Below, piece after piece: positions 1 through 5,733 of a stretch of DNA of 20,888 bases (the stretch's first letter is position 1; each line of letters begins with the position of its first letter). Source of the stretch: Bacteroidia bacterium (GTDB lineage: Bacteria; Bacteroidota; Bacteroidia; Bacteroidales; Paludibacteraceae). The position numbers and the translations under genes were made by a program. Below the pieces are notes generated by a model that saw nothing but the letters and a program-made list of their open reading frames with translations, was not told where the DNA came from and did not search any database. The DNA is taken from the NCBI GenBank assembly GCA_021152555.1, contig JAGKVE010000033.1, positions 1 through 20,888 on the forward strand. Direction: 5' to 3'.

Positions 1-49
1 TCGAAATGGTTTGGCGGTATGTTTTTGTTTAACTTAAAATTATTACATT

Positions 50-445
50 ATGCAACACAAAATTACTGCTTTAGTTTTAAGTATCCTCTTTATTATTCCA
101 TGCGTGTTGTGCGCGGAGGAAATGGAGATTCAGTTAATGGAAGTAATCGAGATGGGAATTATTCCAGGAAACGACCCATATGACGGCGGAGATCACATGG
201 GAACGGTTCCTACCCGTCCAAACGATTTCCGAGCCACTATTAACGGAAATTCCTTTTCTCTTGTCAAACGCAGTGCATCTATTCCCTCTGCGCAGGCAAC
301 AGTAGTGAATGCTTCAACCGGCAGTGTGGTTCTTAATCAGCAGTTCGCAAACTCTATTCAGCACCAAATCGCCACATCGGGTGTGTATATCTTGCATATC
401 CAAACTGCCAATGGTGCCCTAACCGGTCAATTTGTTGTACAATAG
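50..445 (+). CDS. Secreted DUF3244-like small protein
   Basis: This 131-residue protein begins with a hydrophobic signal peptide (about residues 5-22, ending VLCA), with no lipobox, so it is probably released to the periplasm or beyond. The mature part has an acidic linker, then PTRP at about residue 54 and a short beta-rich region ending in GVYILHIQTANG and LTGQFVVQ. That pattern (PTRP, a beta-sandwich, a final 'G.Y.L.I....G...G.F.V' strand) resembles the DUF3244 family of small exported Bacteroidales proteins, which are sometimes found beside C10-type cysteine peptidases. A peptidase-like lipoprotein gene follows 103 bases downstream but has its own promoter, so the two are probably not strictly one operon. 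The ATG at 50 was chosen because the signal peptide starts there; the promoter must lie at or beyond the window edge. Function is unknown; the family call is from pattern memory. Confidence 0.72.
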   Translation: MQHKITALVLSILFIIPCVLCAEEMEIQLMEVIEMGIIPGNDPYDGGDHMGTVPTRPNDFRATINGNSFSLVKRSASIPSAQATVVNASTGSVVLNQQFANSIQHQIATSGVYILHIQTANGALTGQFVVQ

Positions 446-466
446 TTAAAAAAAATGGTAGCATTA

Positions 467-498
467 TTTGGCAGTTAGAAAAATTTTATATACCTTTG
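467..498 (+). promoter_or_regulatory. Bacteroidetes-type promoter before the peptidase-like gene
   Basis: A TTTG box at 467-470 is followed after 20 bases by TACCTTTG at 491-498, matching the TTTG / TAnnTTTG pattern of the Bacteroidetes primary sigma factor. Transcription would start near 505, giving a leader of roughly 44 bases before the ATG at 549. Confidence 0.7.
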
Positions 499-548
499 CA
501 GCATTATTTCAAATGGTTTGCAATTATAAATTTTAATTCAAACAATTT

Positions 549-2192
549 ATGAAGACAAGCAATACCAATCTATATATAATTTATACTTTCATAATTTCTT
601 TATTTCTATTTTCGTGTGAAGAAAATGAAACATTCGAGCGGCGTAGGGTGAGAAATTTAGAAAATATTCATGAATTGTACCATGAAGATGAAGATGGTCA
701 GTCGGAATTATATAATATGCCCCTTGCTTCGGTTACAGAGTTAGACTCCTATGGTACTGAAATTGACAATAACGAAGGTTTTATTCCCTACAGATTAGCA
801 AGGCAATATGCATTTATCGAATTCATGGCAAACGCGCGAACTTTTTTGCCGGAATATGCTTGGACATCAGTGCTAACATCCATTTGTGCAGGAGAATCTA
901 TTCCTATTGCCTTAACAAATCGTCCCGCTATAGTTTATAATTATGACGATACACCTTATTATTATGAATTTGGCGTAATAATGGGAGAGCAATTGTTAAC
1001 TGTGATTACCGTTTATGCTCACAAGATGTCTGACCAATTGATAGCCTTCGTCGGAGCTGCCTGTTATGAAGAAAACGATTTTCGACATAAGCGTTATGTA
1101 GGGATGTATCCGTCTGTATATTATGCAAATTTTGACATGTCATATAGTATTCCTGTGTATAATGCAGACAATGAACGTTTCGAAATGCAAGAAGTCGGCA
1201 ATCCTGCTCCATTATATACTAATCCCATGGATATTTTACAAGAAAAATTGTATTCTATTCCTCAAGAGGAACTTGTCTTGATGAATGAAGACCTGTCACA
1301 AACCGATATAATCGAGACGGAGGATGGCGAAACTGTAATACCCGCCTCTACATTGGCTGCTTATCAAACAAAATGTCTGGTTTTGAATGATTCTGTACAG
1401 GCTACTTTAAACAGGAGGCTGACCAATTTATCCAACGATACCATTCTCAACACATTTTACCTAAGCAGCTATCAAAAAAATCTTGTAGATTCTATATTGT
1501 TAGAAACGCAATCAAACACCTTCTTTTTACCTGAATATGACAATTACCAGCTTCGATTCACTCATTGGAGCGGATATTGTGGACCTGCAGCGATGGCATG
1601 GTTGTATCGAGGGAAATGGGACTTTTTCAGAGGTGTGTATTTACCTATATATGGCGATGGATTTACTTATTCTGAAAATATAAATTTTAACTATTCCTGG
1701 TATGGTGATTATGCATACTACAATGTATCATCAGCTAATTGCGAAAGGTATGGCGATTCGAATGAGCGTTATTCTTGGATAATGATGAGTATGGAATATG
1801 ACAATGGTTTATGCGGCGCATGGTATGCACATTGTTGGTCTATGTTTGACGGGCAAGCTCTCTTTGAGGGTGGTTTAAGGGATGGATTGGAGTACGTGAC
1901 TGATGACAAAGAGAATCGATACACAATTAAATTTACTATAGCCCCAAGATTATGGATATATGACCGCCATGAACCTGTTGTAATCGAATGCAGCCCGGCT
2001 CCTGAATATGTGCCGCATTACTTGGCAGCCATTGCCGTAACATTTAATCGGGGATGTCTAGGTATCCTAAAAAATAGTTTCTTTCTCGTGACTGACAATG
2101 GTTACCAGATTCAGTATCATGGGTACTATCCATATTGGAAATCCTACAATTTCTGGAACTTGCATTATGGATGGAAAGTGAGGAATGATTAG
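549..2192 (+). CDS. Lipoprotein with papain-like (C10-type?) cysteine peptidase signature
   Basis: This 547-residue protein starts with a lipoprotein signal (hydrophobic stretch, then LFSC with Cys23), so it is probably anchored to a membrane facing the periplasm or cell surface. Residues about 60-190 look like a prodomain (ALTNRPAIVYNYDDTPYYYEFG, about 121-142, then a beta-rich stretch), reminiscent of the Spi/PepSY-like propeptides of C10 peptidases. The C-terminal half carries a typical thiol-protease nucleophile motif, GYCGPAAMAW (Cys344). A candidate catalytic His490 lies in PHYLAAIAV, followed by TDNG (515-518) and a tail NLHYGW (537-542) resembling the final Asn/Trp motif of C10 enzymes. 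The Cys-His distance of 146 residues is close to that in streptopain (Cys192/His340). Activity and substrate are inferred, not shown, and a catalytically dead relative is possible. A lipoprotein gene follows 29 bases downstream, and a tail fragment of a paralogue lies at 4811-4942. Confidence 0.68.
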   Translation: MKTSNTNLYIIYTFIISLFLFSCEENETFERRRVRNLENIHELYHEDEDGQSELYNMPLASVTELDSYGTEIDNNEGFIPYRLARQYAFIEFMANARTFLPEYAWTSVLTSICAGESIPIALTNRPAIVYNYDDTPYYYEFGVIMGEQLLTVITVYAHKMSDQLIAFVGAACYEENDFRHKRYVGMYPSVYYANFDMSYSIPVYNADNERFEMQEVGNPAPLYTNPMDILQEKLYSIPQEELVLMNEDLSQTDIIETEDGETVIPASTLAAYQTKCLVLNDSVQATLNRRLTNLSNDTILNTFYLSSYQKNLVDSILLETQSNTFFLPEYDNYQLRFTHWSGYCGPAAMAWLYRGKWDFFRGVYLPIYGDGFTYSENINFNYSWYGDYAYYNVSSANCERYGDSNERYSWIMMSMEYDNGLCGAWYAHCWSMFDGQALFEGGLRDGLEYVTDDKENRYTIKFTIAPRLWIYDRHEPVVIECSPAPEYVPHYLAAIAVTFNRGCLGILKNSFFLVTDNGYQIQYHGYYPYWKSYNFWNLHYGWKVRND

Positions 2193-2221
2193 CATTAATG
2201 AACGATTAAATACATATTCTT

Positions 2222-2740
2222 ATGAAAACGAAAAATCTTATGAAAACGAAAATCGAAGTATTACTCTTATTTGCAGTGTTATTATTTGCGTCGTGCCGCA
2301 GAGCGATAACATTTTCAGCTAACGGAATTGTTGTTTATGCTCCGAACAACACTGTCGAAGTCAAAACAATCACGCAAACCAGAGAGAATAACAATATACC
2401 GCTTGTAGAAATAATCTCAGATGGCAAGATTCATGAAGTAGTAAGCGAAATAGCTATGACTGCCGGCTATGGGCTTTACTATCCGGATATGGATTATAAT
2501 TTCTATCTAACAGCGACAGACACTACGGAGTATTATATATTACAACATAGTTTTCCGATAAACAAGACATATATCACAGCCGAAAAAGCATTTGAAAAGT
2601 ACGGGGCTGATGTTATTATTCAGGCATTTAAAACTCAAGCTCCGGAATATATTACGTGCATAACGAGCAAAGAAACACAGACCATTAAAGGGAGTTTCTT
2701 CCAGTGGTTTTATGACATTGATTTGACTATCGAAGAATAA
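2222..2740 (+). CDS. Small lipoprotein, paralogue 1 of the peptidase-linked family
   Basis: This 172-residue protein has a signal peptide ending in the lipobox LFASC (Cys25), so it is a predicted lipoprotein. The mature domain is about 145 residues with no recognised motif. It is clearly paralogous to the protein at 4963-5478: both share VYAP(N/D)N, ITQT, GLYYP..DYNFY, KYG.D..I and QAPEYI..I in the same order. It begins 29 bases after the peptidase-like gene and so is probably co-transcribed with it. The start is ambiguous because an 18-base tandem duplication has produced two in-frame ATGs, at 2222 and 2240; the second gives a more ordinary signal peptide. Function is unknown. A partner or inhibitor of the adjacent peptidase is a reasonable guess from position only. 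Confidence 0.78.
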   Translation: MKTKNLMKTKIEVLLLFAVLLFASCRRAITFSANGIVVYAPNNTVEVKTITQTRENNNIPLVEIISDGKIHEVVSEIAMTAGYGLYYPDMDYNFYLTATDTTEYYILQHSFPINKTYITAEKAFEKYGADVIIQAFKTQAPEYITCITSKETQTIKGSFFQWFYDIDLTIEE

Positions 2741-2780
2741 TAGCTCACCACAAGCAAATTTGTAATTTTAATACTTTTTA

Positions 2781-2815
2781 TTTGCACATATCAAAAAAAA
2801 TAGTGTGTACTTTTG
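2781..2815 (+). promoter_or_regulatory. Probable promoter before the four-helix membrane protein gene
   Basis: TACTTTTG at 2808-2815 fits the Bacteroidetes -7 box. A TTTG lies upstream at 2781-2784, but the gap of 23 bases is longer than usual. The same arrangement (TTT, CACAT, an A-run, GTGTA, TTTTG-like box) recurs after the second lipoprotein paralogue at 5489-5520, so it appears to be part of the duplicated unit. Confidence 0.5.
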
Positions 2816-2834
2816 CGCACAAAATTAAAATAAT

Positions 2835-3284
2835 ATGAAGAATTACTTTATGAATTTACAGAGCAAAATGCAATCTACACTGATACTGGTGTTAGAGTCC
2901 ACATCAATCTACTTTGCTATTCGTCTTTTATCTGCCTACCAAATGAAATGGATAGATTTTGCATTATGGGTCGTATTGTTTGCAGGTTACGTATTCATTT
3001 GGTGGCAAAAAGTCATACAAACTATTCAGCATAAATTGCCCTTTTATATATTATTGGCAGGTGGAATAGTGGCTATTTGTGGTTGTTGTTTGGCTATGTT
3101 AGGAAAAACCCTTTTCGGCTCATGGACAGTTCTTGCGGCATGTTTTTCTAACATATGCGTATTGTATTATTTCATAGGTTATTGTTTGTGGGCTAAAAAG
3201 CAAGGAATAGATATAAATATAACGTATATGATATATACGATTCCTTTATGGGCTTTCCCTTTTCTTATTAATATTTGTATATAA
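2835..3284 (+). CDS. Small integral membrane protein of unknown function
   Basis: The 149-residue product is very hydrophobic, with about four membrane helices (roughly residues 15-33, 38-57, 66-90 and 93-115) and a last hydrophobic stretch at 128-148. No signal peptide, catalytic motif or family was recognised. Its own promoter lies just upstream. The stop codon TAA (3282-3284) touches the first base of the insertion sequence that starts at 3284. Joining the flanks across the element would again give ATA-TAA, so the gene was probably intact at this length before the insertion, although loss of a few original 3' bases cannot be ruled out. What it does beside the peptidase and lipoproteins is unknown. 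Confidence 0.65.
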   Translation: MKNYFMNLQSKMQSTLILVLESTSIYFAIRLLSAYQMKWIDFALWVVLFAGYVFIWWQKVIQTIQHKLPFYILLAGGIVAICGCCLAMLGKTLFGSWTVLAACFSNICVLYYFIGYCLWAKKQGIDINITYMIYTIPLWAFPFLINICI

Positions 3285-3299
3285 CCCGTTGGCGGAATT
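3284..3299 (+). repeat. Left terminal inverted repeat of the IS
   Basis: ACCCGTTGGCGGAATT matches the inverted right end at 4281-4296 with one mismatch (C versus T at the fourth base). The transposase stop codon (3298-3300 on the complement) overlaps its inner edge. Confidence 0.88.
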
Positions 3300-4134
3300 A
3301 AAGTAGCGCATGTTTTATTTGCCCAATCGGTTTGTTATTAATAAAGTTTATATATTGTAGGATAGTTAATGCGCTGATTTTGCTGATAATACGAGCAAAT
3401 AATCCTACTTGTTGTTTAGCATAATTGCGACAAAGCATAAATTGGTCAACCATCTGTGAGAAAAGCGTTTCCACACGTTTCCTTGCCTTGGCAAAGGGAG
3501 CAAAAGTTGGTTTCCCATCCTTTTGATTCAATCGGTATGGCACTTCCAATCGAATCTCGGATGTCTCGAACAAGTCCAGTTGTACGGACGCGCTCAAATA
3601 TCCTTTATCCCCGAGGATGGTGCATCGGTGGTAGTCATATTTGATGTCTTGCAAGTAATGTATGTCATGCACACTTGCCTTTGACAAATCATATGAATGG
3701 ATCACTCCGTGTAAGCCACATAGTGCGTGCAGTTTGTAACCGTAATAGTAACAATCTTGCGCAGCGCAATATCCGAGACTTGGAGCTTTAGCGAAGTCGT
3801 CTTTGCCTAATCGGCAACGCTTTGCACGGGCAATGCGACAAACGGGCACCGGTTTTGAATCTACACAAAACACATCTTCTCCTGCATCAATCGCTTGAGC
3901 AATGTTCTTTCGTATTTGTTCGCATAAGTTGGCGGTGAACTTACGACGATCATTGTACTGGCGACGAGAAATGAGGTTGGGGAAATCGGATTTGTACTCT
4001 TTGAGTAGAGCAAACAGATACGATTCACTATCCACTCCAAATTGCTCAGCAGTGAGACTAAGTGCGATAACTTCAAGGTCAGAAAAGCGAGGAACAACAC
4101 CTCTACGGGGCATATTTCCGCGTTCATCTACCAA
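3298..4134 (-). CDS. IS982-family DDE transposase, N-terminus probably frameshifted
   Basis: The readable frame encodes 278 residues that cut and join the ends of the element. The catalytic triad is visible as Asp92 (VDSKP), Asp176 (GDKGY) and Glu222 (RKRVETLFSQ), with the IS982-like stretches GYCAAQDCYYYGYKLHA and SKASVHD between them. The only start in this frame near the expected N-terminus is a TTG at 4134. Upstream the frame stays open to a stop at 4207-4209 but contains no ATG. A normal ATG at 4166 opens another frame (MRNLAAKFRKIW, then stop at 4128-4130) that looks like the natural N-terminus, so a small indel in the A-run at about 4136-4141 probably separates the two. The copy may therefore be inactive unless TTG initiation or slippage is used. 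Confidence 0.82.
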   Translation of the reverse strand: MVDERGNMPRRGVVPRFSDLEVIALSLTAEQFGVDSESYLFALLKEYKSDFPNLISRRQYNDRRKFTANLCEQIRKNIAQAIDAGEDVFCVDSKPVPVCRIARAKRCRLGKDDFAKAPSLGYCAAQDCYYYGYKLHALCGLHGVIHSYDLSKASVHDIHYLQDIKYDYHRCTILGDKGYLSASVQLDLFETSEIRLEVPYRLNQKDGKPTFAPFAKARKRVETLFSQMVDQFMLCRNYAKQQVGLFARIISKISALTILQYINFINNKPIGQIKHALL

Positions 4135-4280
4135 ATTTTTCTGAACTTTGCAGCCAAGTTGCGCATGACGATGATGTTTTAGTTGTTTAACTTTGTTGAT
4201 TTGACACTACAAAGTTACTAAAAATCAGCGAATTGCGCAATTTTTTTGTTAAAAAATTTAATCAAAGAACACTTTTTTAA

Positions 4281-4296
4281 AATTCCGCCAACAGGT
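4281..4296 (-). repeat. Right terminal inverted repeat of the IS
   Basis: AATTCCGCCAACAGGT is the inverted counterpart of the left end at 3284-3299, with one mismatch in 16 bases. Confidence 0.88.
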
Positions 4297-4319
4297 TAAA
4301 TTAACTATTTATTACAATT

Positions 4320-4814
4320 ATGAAGACTAAATTCTTTTCAATTTTAACGGTATGTGCCTGTATTACTATGCTGTGCATAAGTTGCAATCCTCCATACGTG
4401 GAAGTTCGTAGTGGTGCTTATTTCTATTCACAAGATGCAGTAATCAAAATATATGACCCTATTGCCAACGATACACTCGTACATCGCTTGACCAAAGAGT
4501 CTCCTGCTTATAAATATGGGCTCTTTGGATATTATGATCGGCAGAAAACCGGCAAAAATATGTATGAAGATTGCGCGTATATTATTGTTTTCCATGCAGA
4601 AGGCGAAGCACCTTTATACCTGAGCACATATTCGACACTGAAGATTAATGATTCAGATAGTGAATATTGGAATTATGACGGGAAATATTCTGTAGCAGAA
4701 AAAATCGAAATGATGAAAAAGGAAGGTATTATCCTGGAGATAACAGACCAACTTCCGCACAAAATAGATCTTCTGGTAGATTTTCCAACAGGGTACACTA
4801 TCTCTACTCCATGA
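4320..4814 (+). CDS. Small lipoprotein of unknown function
   Basis: This 164-residue protein has a signal peptide ending in LCISC (Cys22), predicting lipid attachment. The mature part has no motif I recognise. Its general layout (SGAYFYSQDAVIKIYD early, AEKIEMMKKEG late) faintly resembles the paralogous lipoproteins at 2222-2740 and 4963-5478, but not enough to claim homology. It starts 24 bases after the right end of the insertion sequence, and any native promoter may have been displaced by the insertion. Its stop codon overlaps the ATG of the 43-codon peptidase remnant that follows (ATGA, 4811-4814). Confidence 0.68.
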   Translation: MKTKFFSILTVCACITMLCISCNPPYVEVRSGAYFYSQDAVIKIYDPIANDTLVHRLTKESPAYKYGLFGYYDRQKTGKNMYEDCAYIIVFHAEGEAPLYLSTYSTLKINDSDSEYWNYDGKYSVAEKIEMMKKEGIILEITDQLPHKIDLLVDFPTGYTISTP

Positions 4815-4942
4815 TTTCTACTAAGAATCAGTATTTTCTAATAACGGATAATAATACCTTGATTCTGTATCATGGGTATTATCCGTTTTGGAAAGCATAT
4901 AATTTCTGGAACTTGCATTATGGATGGAAAGTATTAAATTAA
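4811..4942 (+). pseudogene. 3' remnant of a second peptidase-like lipoprotein gene
   Basis: A 43-codon open frame (ATG at 4811, TAA at 4940-4942) aligns end to end with the last part of the protein at 549-2192. It reads KNQYFLITDN, then YHGYYPFWKAYNFWNLHYGW, against KNSFFLVTDN and YHGYYPYWKSYNFWNLHYGW. The DNA is identical over 32 bases (2148-2179 and 4901-4932). It lacks the signal peptide, the nucleophile cysteine and the histidine, so it cannot be a working peptidase. Its own ATG is probably fortuitous. Position before the second lipoprotein paralogue mirrors the intact pair. Confidence 0.85.
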
Positions 4943-4962
4943 CTTAAAACATTATTCTTATT

Positions 4963-5478
4963 ATGAAAAAAATGCGCGTATATATTCCTGCATTGATAAT
5001 CTGTTGTATGGCGTTGATTTCTTGCAAACCAAGATTGTATAGCGAGACGAATGCTTTTTATGTCTATGCCCCTGATAACCAAATAGAAATACAGGGCATA
5101 ACACAGACTAAGACGAATGGAAATATCCCTTTCCGCTATGCAATAAATGACAATCAACTGCATTATATATCAACTGAAGTTATCGAAGAATTCAAGAAAG
5201 GCTTGTATTATCCGAACACGGACTATAATTTTTATATCACTGCTGCCAACGCAAATGAATACTATATATACATACGTTGTGCTTTGAGAATCAACAAAGA
5301 GCTTGACAACTTAGCCGTTCATTGTGCAAAGTATGGTACGGATCGCGTTATCAATGCCATCAAAGAGCAGGCTCCTGAGTACATAATGTGTATATCTTCA
5401 ACTGAGAAACAAGTTATCCAAGGACTGTATTTTCAAGAAGATAAGCTATATAACATTCCTGAAATCATTATCGAATAA
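4963..5478 (+). CDS. Small lipoprotein, paralogue 2 of the peptidase-linked family
   Basis: This 171-residue predicted lipoprotein (lipobox ALISC, Cys21) is a diverged paralogue of the 2222-2740 product and shares its conserved blocks (VYAPDN, ITQT, GLYYP..DYNFY, KYGTD, QAPEYI). It starts 20 bases after the stop of the peptidase remnant, just as paralogue 1 follows the intact peptidase. Its frame is intact although its peptidase neighbour has been destroyed, which suggests it is useful alone or was kept for protection. No domain of known function is recognised. Confidence 0.78.
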   Translation: MKKMRVYIPALIICCMALISCKPRLYSETNAFYVYAPDNQIEIQGITQTKTNGNIPFRYAINDNQLHYISTEVIEEFKKGLYYPNTDYNFYITAANANEYYIYIRCALRINKELDNLAVHCAKYGTDRVINAIKEQAPEYIMCISSTEKQVIQGLYFQEDKLYNIPEIIIE

Positions 5479-5488
5479 TAACAAAATA

Positions 5489-5520
5489 TTTACACATCTC
5501 AAAAAAATTGTGTATCTTTG
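5489..5520 (+). promoter_or_regulatory. Orphan Bacteroidetes-type promoter
   Basis: TATCTTTG at 5513-5520 with TTTA at 5489-5492, 20 bases upstream, fits the Bacteroidetes promoter pattern. The stretch is a diverged copy of the promoter at 2781-2815, also just after a lipoprotein paralogue. Here no gene follows on the plus strand, so a transcript would run into the 3' end of sufS in antisense. Confidence 0.5.
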
Positions 5521-5587
5521 AACAGGCGGAGAGAGGCAATGACAGGGTGAGTACAGTGTACCGGCGGTGCAGTAACAGAGTTTATAA

Positions 5588-5619
5588 GGTCTAGGTATGG
5601 TCTAGGTATAGTCTAGCAT
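5588..5619 (+). repeat. Three tandem 11-base units
   Basis: GGTCTAGGTAT occurs twice exactly (5588-5598, 5599-5609) and a third time imperfectly (AGTCTAGCAT, 5610-5619). The last unit forms a small hairpin with the following TAGACT. Confidence 0.8.
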
Positions 5620-5656
5620 AGACTGCATAAAGAATGAAGCGAATATCGTTCCGGTA

Positions 5657-5672
5657 CAAGAAACGTTTCTTG
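5657..5672. repeat. Perfect 16-base palindrome
   Basis: CAAGAAACGTTTCTTG is its own reverse complement. It lies 61 bases beyond the sufS stop and could be a dimeric regulator site or part of a transcript end. No T-run follows on the minus strand. Confidence 0.65.
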
Positions 5673-5733
5673 GAAAAAACATATTGTTTGGATAGTGTCT
5701 TCTCCGGCTTTTCCCGAAATGATTATCCCTTTA

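Larger units (their letters stand above)
3284..4296 (-). mobile_element. Insertion sequence, IS982 family
   Basis: The element is about 1,013 bp, normal for IS982-family elements. It is bounded by 16-bp terminal inverted repeats that differ at one base (ACCCGTTGGCGGAATT on the left, ACCTGTTGGCGGAATT read inward from the right) and begin with AC as is usual for this family. It contains one transposase gene on the minus strand whose stop codon lies in the left repeat. No clear target-site duplication is visible: flanks are TTGTATATA on the left and TAAATTAAC on the right. It lies between the membrane protein gene and a lipoprotein gene without disrupting either reading frame. Confidence 0.88.
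5479..5733. other. Gene-free junction between the accessory region and the core block
   Basis: These 255 bases separate the plus-strand accessory genes from the minus-strand sufS. They contain a plus-strand promoter (5489-5520), an imperfect triplicated 11-base repeat (5588-5619) with an adjoining hairpin AGTCTA-GCA-TAGACT (5610-5624), and a 16-base perfect palindrome (5657-5672). A 38-codon plus-strand frame from 5634 to 5750 overlaps the end of sufS, but nothing supports it as a protein. No clear intrinsic terminator with a T-run was found for sufS. Confidence 0.6.

Noticed and set aside
3275..4305. Target-site duplication around the insertion sequence
   Set aside because: Flanks TTGTATATA and TAAATTAAC share only a trivial TA next to the element, so no duplication can be claimed.
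5588..5624. CRISPR-like repeat array
   Set aside because: Units are 11 bases, directly adjacent, without spacers, and no cas gene is present.
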